DNA of 64,000 bases, from positions 47,964 to 111,963 of the forward strand of contig JAIOYK010000008.1 in NCBI GenBank assembly GCA_021741145.1, given 5' to 3'. Below are positions 16,481 through 26,061 of this stretch, piece after piece. The notes under the pieces were generated by a model that saw only the letters and a program-made list of their open reading frames with translations, did no database searches and had not been told where the DNA came from. Positions within the stretch are counted from its first letter, which is position 1, and each line of letters opens with the position of its first letter. The position numbers and the translations under genes were made by a program. This stretch comes from Rhodospirillum sp. GTDB lineage: Bacteria > Pseudomonadota > Alphaproteobacteria > Rhodospirillales > Rhodospirillaceae.

Positions 16481-17425
16481 TCAATTGGTATCAAGCGCCC
16501 TTTTCCGGCGTTCCGGCCAAAGGTACAGCCCCACCCCGCACCAGATGCAGGCGAAGGTGGCCAAGGTCGCCGGGTTCAGGGCTTCCTTGAAAACCAGGGT
16601 CGCCACCAGGAACTGGATGGTGGGATTGGTGTACTGCAAAATCCCCAGGGTCGACAAGCGCATGCGCCGGGCCGCATTGGCGAACAGGAACAAGGGAACA
16701 GCCGTCAGTGGCCCCAGGGTCATCAGCCAAAGACTGCGCGTCCAGGGGCCAGCCAGAAGCGCTATTCCCGCCCCGAAGAGTTCCGTGCCCGCCAGATAGG
16801 TGAGTAAAAAAGGCAAAATCAGCAAGGTTTCGAGGAACAGGCCCGACAACGCCGGTACCGCCGCGGTCTTCCGCAGGAGGCCATAGAGGGAAAACGAGCC
16901 CGCCAGCACCAGGGAGATCCAGGGGACTCCCCCCAACCCTCGAACGGCGATACCCACGCCGACCAAAGCCAAGGCCACGGCGACGGCTTGTCGACGACTC
17001 AGGGACTCCCCCAGGACAAGGCGTCCGAGAAGGACCGTCACCAGGGGAAAAATGTAATAGCCCAGGGACCCCTGGAGGGCCTGGCCGCTGTTCACCGCGT
17101 AAATGAAGGTGATCCAGTTGGCCGAGATCAGTCCCGTGGAGAGCACCATGGTCAGCGCCGTCTTCCGCTGGGCCAGGTAGGCCAGGGTCCGGATGAACTC
17201 CCCCCGATAGGCGAGGACCAAGCCGACGACCAGGGAGGCCCAAAGGATCCGGTGGGAGAGGATCTCCAGAACCGGCACTTCGGACACGGCCTTGAAGAAC
17301 ATCGGCGAAAGGCCCCAGATGCCAAAGGCACCCAGGGCGGCGACAACGCCCGTCGCGGCCGATTCCGAGTGAGCCCGTGATTCACGGCCCGCCGGTTCGG
17401 AGGAAGAAGGCATGGGGGAAACCAT
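16481..17425 (-). CDS. rarD: EamA-family transporter, RarD type
   Basis: 314 residues with about ten hydrophobic helices in two EamA repeats. Features typical of RarD are GIWGLSPMFFKAVSEVPVLEILSHRILWA and FIYAVNSGQALQGSLGYYIFPL early, and LQYTNPTIQFLVATLVFKE late. The substrate of RarD proteins is not established. It lies between bolA and grxD, genes usually adjacent in alphaproteobacteria. ATG 17413 is an alternative start; neither has a clear ribosome site. Confidence 0.9.
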   Translation of the reverse strand: MVSPMPSSSEPAGRESRAHSESAATGVVAALGAFGIWGLSPMFFKAVSEVPVLEILSHRILWASLVVGLVLAYRGEFIRTLAYLAQRKTALTMVLSTGLISANWITFIYAVNSGQALQGSLGYYIFPLVTVLLGRLVLGESLSRRQAVAVALALVGVGIAVRGLGGVPWISLVLAGSFSLYGLLRKTAAVPALSGLFLETLLILPFLLTYLAGTELFGAGIALLAGPWTRSLWLMTLGPLTAVPLFLFANAARRMRLSTLGILQYTNPTIQFLVATLVFKEALNPATLATFACIWCGVGLYLWPERRKRALDTN

Positions 17426-17463
17426 TCAGGCCAGGGAATGGCACCCCCTCGCCAACAAAGGAC

Positions 17464-17495
17464 ATCGGGCGTCCCCACTCCCTGGGACGCCCGAT
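17464..17495 (-). terminator. Strong hairpin after bolA
   Basis: ATCGGGCGTCCC (17464-17475) pairs perfectly over 12 bp with GGGACGCCCGAT (17484-17495), eleven bases past the bolA stop. On the minus strand a weak T-rich stretch (TGTCCTTTGTT) follows. It should reduce read-through from the pur-bolA operon into rarD. Confidence 0.65.
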
Positions 17496-17505
17496 TTAAA
17501 GTGAC

Positions 17506-17739
17506 TCAGTCGGCGGCCTTGGTCTGTAGGGCCAGGGCATGCAACTCGCCCCCCATGCGTCCCTGAAGGGCGGCATAGACCATCTGGTGCTGCTGCACGC
17601 GGGACTTGCCCGCGAAGGCCGAGGACACCACCAGGGCGGCGTAATGGTCGCCATCCCCCCGCAGGTCCTCGATGGTCACCTCCGCGTCGGGGAAGGCTTC
17701 CTTGATGAGGGCTTCGATATCACCGGCTTCCATCGCCAT
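17506..17739 (-). CDS. bolA: BolA family protein
   Basis: 77 residues. The BolA fold is recognisable from [48 protein letters not shown], with the conserved His of the FAGK-xx-HQ region. BolA proteins of this small type pair with monothiol glutaredoxins to share an Fe-S cluster. It follows purL by 50 bases in the same direction, and grxD lies downstream of rarD. Confidence 0.92.
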   Translation of the reverse strand: MAMEAGDIEALIKEAFPDAEVTIEDLRGDGDHYAALVVSSAFAGKSRVQQHQMVYAALQGRMGGELHALALQTKAAD

Positions 17740-17789
17740 GGAACGGAACTCCTAGAAGGTGGAACAGGATCGACGGGGGAGAAGGGAGC

Positions 17790-19997
17790 TTACCCCGCCA
17801 TGAAGGTGGGAAGCCACCCCTCATGCGCGCCCGTCAGATCCGCGATGGAAGGGCCGGCTTCGCCATTGACCACCAGGGCGGTGCCTCCGGTCACGCCGAC
17901 GGTCCGGACCGCCACCCCCGCGGCCTTCGCCCGGAACAGAATGGCCTCGGCGGTCTCGGGTGGACAGGTGACCAGATAGCGACCCTGGTCCTCGCCGAAC
18001 AGACGCGCGACATCGGCCGTTCCGTCCAGGGTCAGCGCGCAGCCCAGGGATCCGGCCATGGCCATTTCCGCGGCGGCGGCCAACAGCCCCCCATCGGACA
18101 GGTCATGACAGGCGGAAAGAAGGCCGTCGCCGATCAGGCCGCGCACCAGATCGCCCGTGGCGCGCTCGGCGCTCAGGTCGACGGGCGGCGGCGGCCCCTC
18201 TTCCCGGCCCAGGATCTCCCGCAGGAATAGGGACTGGCCGAGCCAGCTCCCCTCGGTCTCGGCGGAGCCCCCCAGCAGGACGAGGGTCTCCCCCTCCCCC
18301 TTGAAGGCGATGGAGACACTGCTGTCCACGTCATCGAGTACGCCCACCGCGCCAATGGCCGGCGTCGGCGGGATAGCCTGCCCATTGGTCTCGTTGTAGA
18401 GGGACACGTTGCCCGAGACGACGGGGAACTCCAGGGCAAGACAGGCCTCGCTGATGCCTTGGCAGGCGCCGACGAACTGCCCCATGATCAGCGGCTTTTC
18501 CGGATTACCGAAGTTCATGTTGTCGGTGATGGCCAAGGGGCGGGCGCCCACGGCGGTCAAGTTGCGCCATGCCTCGGCCACGGCCTGCTTGCCGCCCTCG
18601 ACCGGATCGGCCTTAACGTAGCGCGGCGTGCAGTCGGTGGTCATGGCCAGGCCCTTGCCCGGCGCATCGTCCAGGCGGATCACCGCGGCGTCGCCACCGG
18701 GGCGTTGCAGGGTGTTGCCCATCACCAGATGGTCATACTGCTCCCAAATCCAGCGGCGGCTGGCCATGTCCGGGCAACCGACGAGTTGGACCAGGGCCTT
18801 GCTCCAGGATACCGACTCCGCGCCAGACAGGTCCGGATCCGCGGCCTTGGGGGTGGGTTCCCAGGGGCGGTCATATTCGGGGCTGGCCTCGGCCAGGGGA
18901 TCGATGGGCAGGTCGCCGACCACCGCGCCGTTCCAGGTCAAAACCATCCGGCCGGTGTCGGTCAGGGTGCCGATGACGGCGAAATCCAGTTCCCACTTGT
19001 CGAAGATCGCCTTGGCCATCTCCTCCTTGCCGGGTTCGAGCACGATCAGCATGCGCTCCTGGCTTTCGGAGAGCATCAGTTCGTAGGGGCTCATCCCCAC
19101 CTCGCGCATGGGCACGCTGTCGAGCGCCAGTTCCACGCCCATGCCGCCCTTCGACGCCATCTCGAACGAAGACGAAGTCAGACCGGCGGCGCCCATATCC
19201 TGGATGGCGACGATGGCGTCGGTGGCCATCAGTTCCAGACAGGCTTCGATCAGCAGCTTTTCGGTGAACGGGTCCCCCACCTGGACGGTGGGACGCTTGT
19301 CCTCGGTTTCCGCCGTGAATTCCGCGGAGGCCATGGTGGCGCCATGGATGCCGTCCCGCCCCGTCTTGGAGCCCACATAGACGACCGAATTGCCCAGGCC
19401 CGCGGCGGCGGAATAGAAGATGCGGTCCTTGGGGGCCACGCCCACGGTCATGGCGTTGACCAGGATGTTGCCGTTGAAGCCCGCGTGGAAGTTGACCTCG
19501 CCGCCGACGGTGGGCACGCCCACGCAGTTGCCATAGCCGCCAATACCGGCCACGACACCGGAGACCAGATGGCGGGTCTTGGGATCGGAGGGCGCGCCGA
19601 ACCGCAGGGCGTTCAGGTTGGCGACGGGCCGGGCGCCCATGGTGAAGACATCGCGGAGAATGCCGCCCACGCCCGTGGCCGCGCCCTGGTAGGGCTCGAT
19701 GAAGCTGGGGTGGTTGTGGCTTTCCATCTTGAAGATGGCGGTCAGCCCCTCGCCGATATCGACGACACCGGCGTTTTCACCCGGCCCCTGGATCACCCAA
19801 GGCGCCTTGGTCGGCAGGGTCTTCAGCCACTTCTTGGAGGATTTGTAGGAGCAATGCTCCGACCACATGACGGAGAAGATGCCCAGTTCGACGATATTGG
19901 GCGCGCGGCCCATGATCTCGAGGACCTTCTTGTACTCATCCGGGGTCAAGCCGTGTTCGGCGACAATCTCCGGGGTAATGGGGACGGCGGTGCTCAC
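17790..19997 (-). CDS. purL: Phosphoribosylformylglycinamidine synthase subunit PurL
   Basis: 735 residues, the size of the small PurL that works with PurS and PurQ. It starts [49 protein letters not shown] in frame (catalytic His in SEHCSYK), with two repeated AIRS-type ATP-binding halves ([14 protein letters not shown]; later [17 protein letters not shown]). It makes FGAM from FGAR, ATP and ammonia supplied by PurQ. It overlaps purQ by ATGA. Confidence 0.97.
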   Translation of the reverse strand: MSTAVPITPEIVAEHGLTPDEYKKVLEIMGRAPNIVELGIFSVMWSEHCSYKSSKKWLKTLPTKAPWVIQGPGENAGVVDIGEGLTAIFKMESHNHPSFIEPYQGAATGVGGILRDVFTMGARPVANLNALRFGAPSDPKTRHLVSGVVAGIGGYGNCVGVPTVGGEVNFHAGFNGNILVNAMTVGVAPKDRIFYSAAAGLGNSVVYVGSKTGRDGIHGATMASAEFTAETEDKRPTVQVGDPFTEKLLIEACLELMATDAIVAIQDMGAAGLTSSSFEMASKGGMGVELALDSVPMREVGMSPYELMLSESQERMLIVLEPGKEEMAKAIFDKWELDFAVIGTLTDTGRMVLTWNGAVVGDLPIDPLAEASPEYDRPWEPTPKAADPDLSGAESVSWSKALVQLVGCPDMASRRWIWEQYDHLVMGNTLQRPGGDAAVIRLDDAPGKGLAMTTDCTPRYVKADPVEGGKQAVAEAWRNLTAVGARPLAITDNMNFGNPEKPLIMGQFVGACQGISEACLALEFPVVSGNVSLYNETNGQAIPPTPAIGAVGVLDDVDSSVSIAFKGEGETLVLLGGSAETEGSWLGQSLFLREILGREEGPPPPVDLSAERATGDLVRGLIGDGLLSACHDLSDGGLLAAAAEMAMAGSLGCALTLDGTADVARLFGEDQGRYLVTCPPETAEAILFRAKAAGVAVRTVGVTGGTALVVNGEAGPSIADLTGAHEGWLPTFMAG

Positions 19998-20686
19998 GAC
20001 AGGGCCTCCGTGATGGACTCGAACAGGGGGCGGCCACCGGTGCCACCCAGGGCGGGCTCCACCAGGTTTTCCGGATGGGGCATCATGCCCAGGATCCGGC
20101 GGTTGGCCGACAGGATGCCCGCGATATTGTCCCGCGATCCGTTGGGGTTGGTTTCCTCGGCCGCCAACCCCCGCTCGTCGCAGTAACGGAAGGCCACCCG
20201 GCCCTCCCCTTCCAGCGCCATCAGGGTTTGCTCGTCGGCGAAGAAATTGCCGTCATGGTGGGCAACGGGGACGCGGACGATCTCGCCCGCCCCATAGGCC
20301 TGGGTGAAGGGGCTGTCGGCGGTCTCGACCCGGAGGTGGACGTCGCGGCAGATGAAGCGCAGGTCCCGGTTGCGCATCAACGCGCCGGGCAGCAGACCCG
20401 ATTCGGCGAGGATCTGGAAGCCGTTGCAGACCCCCAGGACATAGCCACCGGCCTCGGCATGGCGCTTGACGGCGTCCAGGACGGGGCTGCGGGCGCCCAT
20501 GGCACCGGAGCGCAGGTAGTCGCCGTAGGAGAAGCCTCCGGGCAGGACCACCAGATCGAGGCCTTGGGGCAGGTCGGCGTCACCGTGCCAGACCATGGTG
20601 GGGGCCGTGCCGCCGACAAGGGTCAGCGCCTTGGCCATGTCCCGCTCCCGGTTGGTGCCGGGGAAGACGACGATCGCGGATTTCAT
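19994..20686 (-). CDS. purQ: Phosphoribosylformylglycinamidine synthase subunit PurQ
   Basis: 230 residues starting [17 protein letters not shown] class I glutamine amidotransferase: [16 protein letters not shown], nucleophile Cys in [11 protein letters not shown], and a C-terminal His/Glu pair in [11 protein letters not shown]. It releases ammonia from glutamine for PurL. Its end overlaps purL by four bases and it starts 35 bases after purS. Confidence 0.97.
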   Translation of the reverse strand: MKSAIVVFPGTNRERDMAKALTLVGGTAPTMVWHGDADLPQGLDLVVLPGGFSYGDYLRSGAMGARSPVLDAVKRHAEAGGYVLGVCNGFQILAESGLLPGALMRNRDLRFICRDVHLRVETADSPFTQAYGAGEIVRVPVAHHDGNFFADEQTLMALEGEGRVAFRYCDERGLAAEETNPNGSRDNIAGILSANRRILGMMPHPENLVEPALGGTGGRPLFESITEALS

Positions 20687-20721
20687 GGCGTATTCCGTCG
20701 GTTCAAAGGGGATATAAGGAC

Positions 20722-20961
20722 TTACGAAAGCTCGATGGCGTAGTTTTCGATGACCGTGTTGGCCAACAGCTTGCGGCACATGGCCTCCACGGCCGCGCGG
20801 GCCTTGGCCTCGTCGGTCTCGGCCAGTTCGATCTCGATCACCTTGCCCTGACGGACCTCGCCAATACCGTCGAAGCCCAGGTGATCCAGGGATTTTTCGA
20901 TGGCCTTGCCCTGGGGATCCAGGACGCCGGTCTTCAGGGTGATGTGAACCTTCGCCTTCAC
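20722..20961 (-). CDS. purS: Phosphoribosylformylglycinamidine synthase subunit PurS
   Basis: 79 residues from a GTG start preceded by AAGGAGA. The ferredoxin-like small subunit is clear from [22 protein letters not shown] and a C-terminal [17 protein letters not shown]. It bridges PurL and PurQ in the FGAM synthase complex. Confidence 0.95.
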   Translation of the reverse strand: MKAKVHITLKTGVLDPQGKAIEKSLDHLGFDGIGEVRQGKVIEIELAETDEAKARAAVEAMCRKLLANTVIENYAIELS

Positions 20962-21031
20962 GGTCGGGTCTCCTTAAGCGCGGACAAAGCCGCGCGGCAT
21001 GGCCAGGCGGCGGGAAAAAGGGATTTGCCTG

Positions 21032-21067
21032 CGCGTTTGGGCGGACCCGATGGCCCGCCCAAACGCG
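21032..21067 (-). terminator. 13-bp perfect hairpin flush with purC stop
   Basis: CGCGTTTGGGCGG (21032-21044) and CCGCCCAAACGCG (21055-21067) are exact reverse complements with a ten-base loop. The purC TAA (21068-21070) touches the stem. No T-run follows on the minus strand (it reads AGGCAAATCCC), so it may tune purC versus purSQL levels rather than end the operon. Confidence 0.6.
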
Positions 21068-21835
21068 TTATTGCATGGTTTGCGGGCCCTGGATGTCCCG
21101 GGGACCCCCTTCGGGAAGGATGCCCAGGCGGCGGGCCACTTCCTGATAGGCTTCCTCGACGCCTCCCAGATCCCGGCGGAAGCGGTCCTTGTCCAGCTTC
21201 TCGCCCGTGTCCTGATCCCAGAGGCGGCAGTTGTCCGGCGAGATCTCGTCGGCCAGGATCAACTGCACGTCGCCGTTCTCGTGGTAGACCCGACCGAATT
21301 CCAGCTTGAAGTCCACCAACCGCAAGCGCACGCCCAGGAACAGGCCCGACAGGTAATCGTTGATCCGCAGGCTCATGCTGAGGATCTCGTCCACTTCCTG
21401 AATGCTGGCCCAGCCAAAAGCCGTCACATGCTCTTCGGAGACCATGGGATCGTTCAGCTCGTCGTTCTTATAGTAGTATTCAACGATGGAGCGGGGCAGC
21501 TGGGTGCCTTCGGGAATGGCGAATTTGGTGGAAATCGACCCCGCGGCGATGTTGCGAATCACCACCTCGATGGGGATGATCTCCACTTCACGCACGAGTT
21601 GCTCGCGCATGTTCAGGCGCCGAATGAAGTGGTTGGGCACGCCGATTTCGGTCAACCGGGTCATCAGGTATTCACTGATTCGGTTGTTGAGCACGCCCTT
21701 GCCGGTGATCGTGCCCTTCTTTTTGTTGTTGAAGGCGGTGGCGTCGTCCTTGAAGTACTGGACCAGGGTGCCGGGTTCGGGACCTTCGAAAAGGACCTTG
21801 GCCTTGCCTTCGTAAATCTGCTTGCGTCGTGCCAT
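21068..21835 (-). CDS. purC: Phosphoribosylaminoimidazole-succinocarboxamide synthase PurC
   Basis: 255 residues. SAICAR synthetase motifs: [55 protein letters not shown] and LVDFKLEFG with [15 protein letters not shown]. It adds aspartate to CAIR in purine synthesis. First gene of the minus-strand purC-purS-purQ-purL run. Confidence 0.97.
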   Translation of the reverse strand: MARRKQIYEGKAKVLFEGPEPGTLVQYFKDDATAFNNKKKGTITGKGVLNNRISEYLMTRLTEIGVPNHFIRRLNMREQLVREVEIIPIEVVIRNIAAGSISTKFAIPEGTQLPRSIVEYYYKNDELNDPMVSEEHVTAFGWASIQEVDEILSMSLRINDYLSGLFLGVRLRLVDFKLEFGRVYHENGDVQLILADEISPDNCRLWDQDTGEKLDKDRFRRDLGGVEEAYQEVARRLGILPEGGPRDIQGPQTMQ

Positions 21836-22037
21836 GGGGCGGAACTCTGAAGCGCGCCGGGGAAAGGGAGGGCCTGGGCCGTCCCCGATCCGGACCGGTG
21901 GAGAAAACGGGATCCCCGCGCGGGACCGATCGCGGGCGCGGTCACTGGGGTTGGGGATCTCTCGGAACCGCGTTCTTATAGCAGGAAACCGGGGTGGGCT
22001 GTAAATCGAATGTTGGCCCGGGTCGCGACCGGAAACC

Positions 22038-23552
22038 CTACATCAGGATGGGGTCATCCCCGGGGTCGGCGGCGCGCGCGAACAGGGGAAAGACCAGGGT
22101 CCAGCGCAGGCCGTCCGGCGCATGGTCCAGTTCCGCCGTCCCATGCAACGCACGGGGAACCAGATAGGTCACCATGGTATGGCCGAATCCCTTGCGCCGG
22201 GGAGGCGAAACAGGGGGGCCTCCCCTCTCCCGCCAGCGCAGTTCCAGCTCCACGCCCTTTCCGTCATCGCGCATCCGTGTCTCCCAGGAAATTCCCACCT
22301 TGCCGCCTGAAACGGACAACGCGCCGTACTTGGCGGCATTGGTTGAGAGTTCGTGCAAGGCCAGCCCCACCTGCTGGGTGGCCTCGGCGGTCAGAACCAG
22401 GTCCGGACCGAGCAAATCCAGGCGATGGTCATCCCCGGACAAGAAATACCCCACCTGGGCCCGCAGCAGGTCGGGCAGGGAGGCCCCACGCCAGTCGGAG
22501 GACACCAAAAGGTCATGGGATTCGCCAAGGGATTGGAGGCGGGCGGCCAGACTGACGGTGAAATCCTCCATATTGTCCGCCGTCGCCGCGGTCTGGCGGG
22601 CAATTCCCTGGACCACGGCCAGCAGATTCTTGGACCGGTGGGTCAGCTCGCGCATGAGAATGCGGGTCTGAGCCTCCCCTTCCTTGCGGTCGGTGATATC
22701 CACGGCGACGGAGGACAGGCCAATGATCGTCCCGTCGTCATCGCGCAAGGGTTCCGTGCGCAGGTCGTACCACAGGGGATCCTCGCCGGGCGCCCGCTCC
22801 ACGCTCACTTCCACGCGGTCGCCAACGCCACTGTCCAGAATCGCCTGCTTGAAAGGCACGGTGACGGCGGAGACATCCCTGGAAAAAACCTCGGAGTCGC
22901 TCTTGCCGATGAACTCGTCGACGGACAGGGAAGATTGGGGATTATGGATCCAGGTGTAGCGCAGGTCAGGGTCCTGTTGGAACACCGTCACCGCCGACCC
23001 CTTCAGGGTGGTCTCGAAATTTTCCATGACCCGGGCCAGCGCCCGGGTCCGCTGGGCGACCCTGGCTTCCAGATCGGCCCGGACCTCCCGCAATTCGGCC
23101 ACCAGCAGTTCCCGGTTCGCCACTTCGGCCCGCAGGTGCTCATTGGCCGCGCGCAGGGCATTGGGATTGGGCAGGGCCAGCAATTTGGGAATCAGGGGGA
23201 AAAGGACGAAGGCGGTCCCCAGGGAAATGGCCGCGGTCCCGGCCTTGACGAAGCCCTCGGCCCAATAGAGGGGGACCCACAGGGTCACCGCCCCCATCAT
23301 ATGGGAGACTCCACAGGCGAGAATAAAGGCGCAGAACAGGGCCGCCACCCGAATTTGCGCTGGCTCGAGGTCGCCCCGACGCCGGACGAAAACGGTGATG
23401 GCGATGGGAATGGCGAAATAGGCCAGCGCGATCAGAACTTCCGACGTGGCGTGCAGGGCCACGAGCGGGCCATCCCAGGAGAGGCATTGCCCATGGGGAA
23501 GAAAGGCCCCTGTTCCAAAGACACCGTCGAAAAATGCCATCATCCGGTCCAT
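22038..23552 (-). CDS. HWE-type histidine kinase with ethylene-receptor-like membrane domain
   Basis: 504 residues. Residues 1-125 form three membrane helices that match the ethylene-binding domain of plant ETR1 and cyanobacterial Etr1: [21 protein letters not shown], and [13 protein letters not shown] with Cys80 and His84 in the CxxxH spacing of the copper ligands. Tyr45 matches the family Tyr; Glu38 replaces the family Asp. A coiled linker and PAS domain (about 175-300) follow, then an HWE kinase core: [33 protein letters not shown], and WRERGGPPV. Probably senses a small hydrophobic ligand through Cu(I); ethylene itself is unproven. No response regulator is adjacent. Confidence 0.85.
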   Translation of the reverse strand: MDRMMAFFDGVFGTGAFLPHGQCLSWDGPLVALHATSEVLIALAYFAIPIAITVFVRRRGDLEPAQIRVAALFCAFILACGVSHMMGAVTLWVPLYWAEGFVKAGTAAISLGTAFVLFPLIPKLLALPNPNALRAANEHLRAEVANRELLVAELREVRADLEARVAQRTRALARVMENFETTLKGSAVTVFQQDPDLRYTWIHNPQSSLSVDEFIGKSDSEVFSRDVSAVTVPFKQAILDSGVGDRVEVSVERAPGEDPLWYDLRTEPLRDDDGTIIGLSSVAVDITDRKEGEAQTRILMRELTHRSKNLLAVVQGIARQTAATADNMEDFTVSLAARLQSLGESHDLLVSSDWRGASLPDLLRAQVGYFLSGDDHRLDLLGPDLVLTAEATQQVGLALHELSTNAAKYGALSVSGGKVGISWETRMRDDGKGVELELRWRERGGPPVSPPRRKGFGHTMVTYLVPRALHGTAELDHAPDGLRWTLVFPLFARAADPGDDPILM

Positions 23553-23664
23553 TCAAATCCTTGGCCAAAATTGGCGAACAGTTAAAATCCGGATGGAAAA
23601 AACAGCAAGCGTTCCCTGCCCTTGGCCCTGAAATAGGCGGAGGACCATAGGCCAGGGAAGCGCC

Positions 23665-24435
23665 CTATCCCGCCTTCGTGGCGAAGAGCATATAGTTGAC
23701 CGACACGTCCTTGGTTTGGCGCCATTCCCCGGTCAGGGGATTGAAGGTCATTCCCGCCAGGTCCGTGACGTCCAGCCCCGCGTGGCGCAGGCCCTGGGAG
23801 AATTCGCTTGGCTTGAGGAACTTCCGCCAATCGTGGGTCCCCCGGGGCAACCAGCGCAGGACGTACTCCGCGCCGACCTTGGCCAGGGCCAGGGATTTGA
23901 CGGTGCGGTTCATGGTCGCACCGGCGACCGCGCCGCCGGGCTTGCACAGCGCGCCCACGGAGTCCAGGAACAGGGTCACGTCGGCCACGTGCTCGACCAC
24001 TTCCATATTGAGCACCGCGTCGAAGGTCAGGCCCTCGGCCACCAGATCCTCGGGCTGGGCCAAGCGATAGTCGATGGACAGACCCGCCCGCTCGGCGTGG
24101 TTCGACGCGGTGCCGATGTTACGCTCCGCGATATCAATACCCGTGACGGCGAATCCGAGGCGGGAGAAGGGTTCGCACAGCAGCCCACCGCCGCAGCCGA
24201 TATCCAGCAGGGTCAGCCCCTCGAAGGGACGGGGCTTGGTGATGTCCCGGCCGAAATGGGCGGCCATAAGATCGCGGACGAAGGCAATGCGGATGGGATT
24301 GAAGCGGTGCAGGGGCTTGAAGTCCCCCTCTGGATCCCACCAGGCATCGGCCATGGCGCTGAACTTCTCCAGCTCCGAAGCCAGTGCGGTGCCCTGGGAT
24401 CCCTTGCGAACGGCGGTGTCTTGGCTGGCGGTCAC
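23665..24435 (-). CDS. ubiG: Ubiquinone biosynthesis O-methyltransferase UbiG
   Basis: 256 residues from a GTG start (VTASQDTAV) preceded by GGGAG. UbiG features: [25 protein letters not shown] motif [15 protein letters not shown], and the membrane-binding stretch [18 protein letters not shown]. It methylates two hydroxyls during ubiquinone synthesis at the membrane face. Divergent from lysC, a common arrangement in alphaproteobacteria. Confidence 0.95.
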   Translation of the reverse strand: MTASQDTAVRKGSQGTALASELEKFSAMADAWWDPEGDFKPLHRFNPIRIAFVRDLMAAHFGRDITKPRPFEGLTLLDIGCGGGLLCEPFSRLGFAVTGIDIAERNIGTASNHAERAGLSIDYRLAQPEDLVAEGLTFDAVLNMEVVEHVADVTLFLDSVGALCKPGGAVAGATMNRTVKSLALAKVGAEYVLRWLPRGTHDWRKFLKPSEFSQGLRHAGLDVTDLAGMTFNPLTGEWRQTKDVSVNYMLFATKAG

Positions 24436-24746
24436 GGGGGAACTCCCTTTATGATCTGGAACCCGGTATAAACTGGAACCCGCGGGACATATGGACTTTC
24501 GGACCCGCTTTGGTTTAAGCATACGCGCCCCGCGCGTTTTGGGAAAAGGGAACGGACGCCGTCCCCATCTTCCTCTTTCCGCGCTTGCGGGCCTGGGCGC
24601 GCTGCTTTACTACACGGCGCGAGGCGGTCCGGCAACCAGGCGCGGCGTTCTGGAGCGACCGCCCTTCCCATAGTTTCCCGTTATCGGGGTCCCGGCACCC
24701 ATGCTGTTTGGACTCCATTGATTGACTCGAGGAAGGCAGGCACGCC
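24436..24746. other. ubiG-lysC divergent intergenic region
   Basis: The promoters of ubiG and lysC should lie in these 311 bases. CTGGAACCCG occurs twice in direct orientation (24456-24465 and 24473-24482), 17 bases apart, close to the ubiG start. I see no RNA, riboswitch or credible gene. Confidence 0.4.
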
Positions 24747-25967
24747 ATGGCGCGCATCGTGATGAAATTTGGCGGGACCTCGGTCGGCGACGTGGACCGC
24801 ATCGGCAACGTGGCCCGTCGGGTGAAAGCCGAGGTCGACGCCGGGAACGAAGTCGCCGTCGTGGTCTCGGCCATGTCCGGGGACACCAACCGGCTTGTGG
24901 GGCTCTGCGACGCCGTGTCCAACATGTACGACTCCCGGGAGTACGACGTGGTGGTTTCCACCGGCGAGCAGGTGACCGTCGGTCTCCTGGCCATGACCCT
25001 GCAGGACATGGGCACCGATGCCCGGTCCTGGATGGGGTGGCAGCTTCCAATCCATACGGACGACGCCCACGGCAAGGCGCGCATCGCCTCCATCGACACC
25101 ACCGTGATCGAGCAACGTCTGGCCATCGGCCAGGTCGCCGTGGTCGCTGGCTTCCAGGGCCTGGGTCCGGACAACCGGGTGACCACGCTGGGCCGGGGCG
25201 GCTCCGATACATCCGCCGTGGCCTTGGCCGCGGCCCTGAAGGCCGACCGATGCGACATCTACACCGACGTGGACGGGGTCTATACCACCGACCCCCGGAT
25301 CGTCGCCAAGGCTCGCAAGCTTGACAAGATTACCTACGAGGAGATGCTGGAACAGGCTTCCCTGGGAGCCAAGGTCCTGCAAACTCGCTCGGTTGAAATG
25401 GCGATGAAGCACCGTGTTCGGGTTCAGGTGCTTTCCAGCTTCAGCGACGCCCCAGGAACCCTGGTCTGTGACGAGGATGAGATCGTGGAAAAGGAACTTG
25501 TGAGCGGCATCGCCTACAGCAAGGACGAGGCGAAGGTTACCCTGGTGAAGGTCGCCGACCGCCCGGGCGTGGCCGCGCGCATCTTTGGTCCCCTGGCCGA
25601 CGCCAATATCAACGTGGACATGATCGTCCAGAACGTGTCGGACGATGGCCAGTCCACGGATGTCACCTTCACCCTGCCCCGGGGCGACCTCGCCCGGGCC
25701 CTGAAGGTGCTGGAAGGCAAACGCGAGGACATTGCCTACAAGGACCTTATTTCCGACAAGGCCGTGGTGAAGGTTTCCGTCATCGGCGTCGGCATGCGCA
25801 GCCATGCCGGTGTCGCCCAGACCATGTTCACCGCCCTGTCGGACAAGGGCATCAACATCCAGGTCATCTCCACCTCCGAGATCAAGGTCTCCGTGCTGAT
25901 CGCCGAGGAATACATGGAACTGGCCGTGCGCGCCCTGCACACCGCCTATGGCCTGGACGCCGCCTGA
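24747..25967 (+). CDS. lysC: Aspartate kinase LysC
   Basis: 406 residues. The kinase domain begins MKFGGTSVGD and includes VSTGEQVTVGLLA, LGRGGSDTSAVALAAALKAD and CDIYTDVDGVYTTDPR. Two C-terminal ACT domains follow from about residue 265 (KVTLVKVADRPGVAARIFG; KVSVIGVGMRSHAGVA), the sites of feedback by lysine or threonine in this family. First step of the aspartate-family amino acid pathway. Confidence 0.97.
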   Translation: MARIVMKFGGTSVGDVDRIGNVARRVKAEVDAGNEVAVVVSAMSGDTNRLVGLCDAVSNMYDSREYDVVVSTGEQVTVGLLAMTLQDMGTDARSWMGWQLPIHTDDAHGKARIASIDTTVIEQRLAIGQVAVVAGFQGLGPDNRVTTLGRGGSDTSAVALAAALKADRCDIYTDVDGVYTTDPRIVAKARKLDKITYEEMLEQASLGAKVLQTRSVEMAMKHRVRVQVLSSFSDAPGTLVCDEDEIVEKELVSGIAYSKDEAKVTLVKVADRPGVAARIFGPLADANINVDMIVQNVSDDGQSTDVTFTLPRGDLARALKVLEGKREDIAYKDLISDKAVVKVSVIGVGMRSHAGVAQTMFTALSDKGINIQVISTSEIKVSVLIAEEYMELAVRALHTAYGLDAA

Positions 25968-25982
25968 TCCGGGGGGGCCCGG

Positions 25983-26054
25983 TCAGGTCTGAGAAGGTCA
26001 GTCATGTCTGAGAAGGCCAGTCATGTCTGAGAAGGCCAGTCAGGTCTGAGAAGG
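25983..26054 (+). repeat. Tandem 19-bp repeat carrying ribosome-binding sites
   Basis: Just under four copies of a 19-bp unit (TCATGTCTGAGAAGGCCAG in copies 2 and 3) fill the lysC-26062 gap. Each has GAGAAGG; the last copy's GAGAAGG is the ribosome site of the next gene. Copies 2 and 3 contain ATG (26004, 26023) preceded by GAGAAGG from the copy before, each opening an 8-codon frame (MSEKASHV and MSEKASQV) ending in TGA. Confidence 0.9.
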
Positions 26055-26061
26055 AAACACG

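Noticed and set aside
18459..20186. Long plus-strand open frame opposite purL and purQ
   Set aside because: It is an antisense artefact of GC-rich DNA; the opposite strand encodes clear PurL and PurQ.
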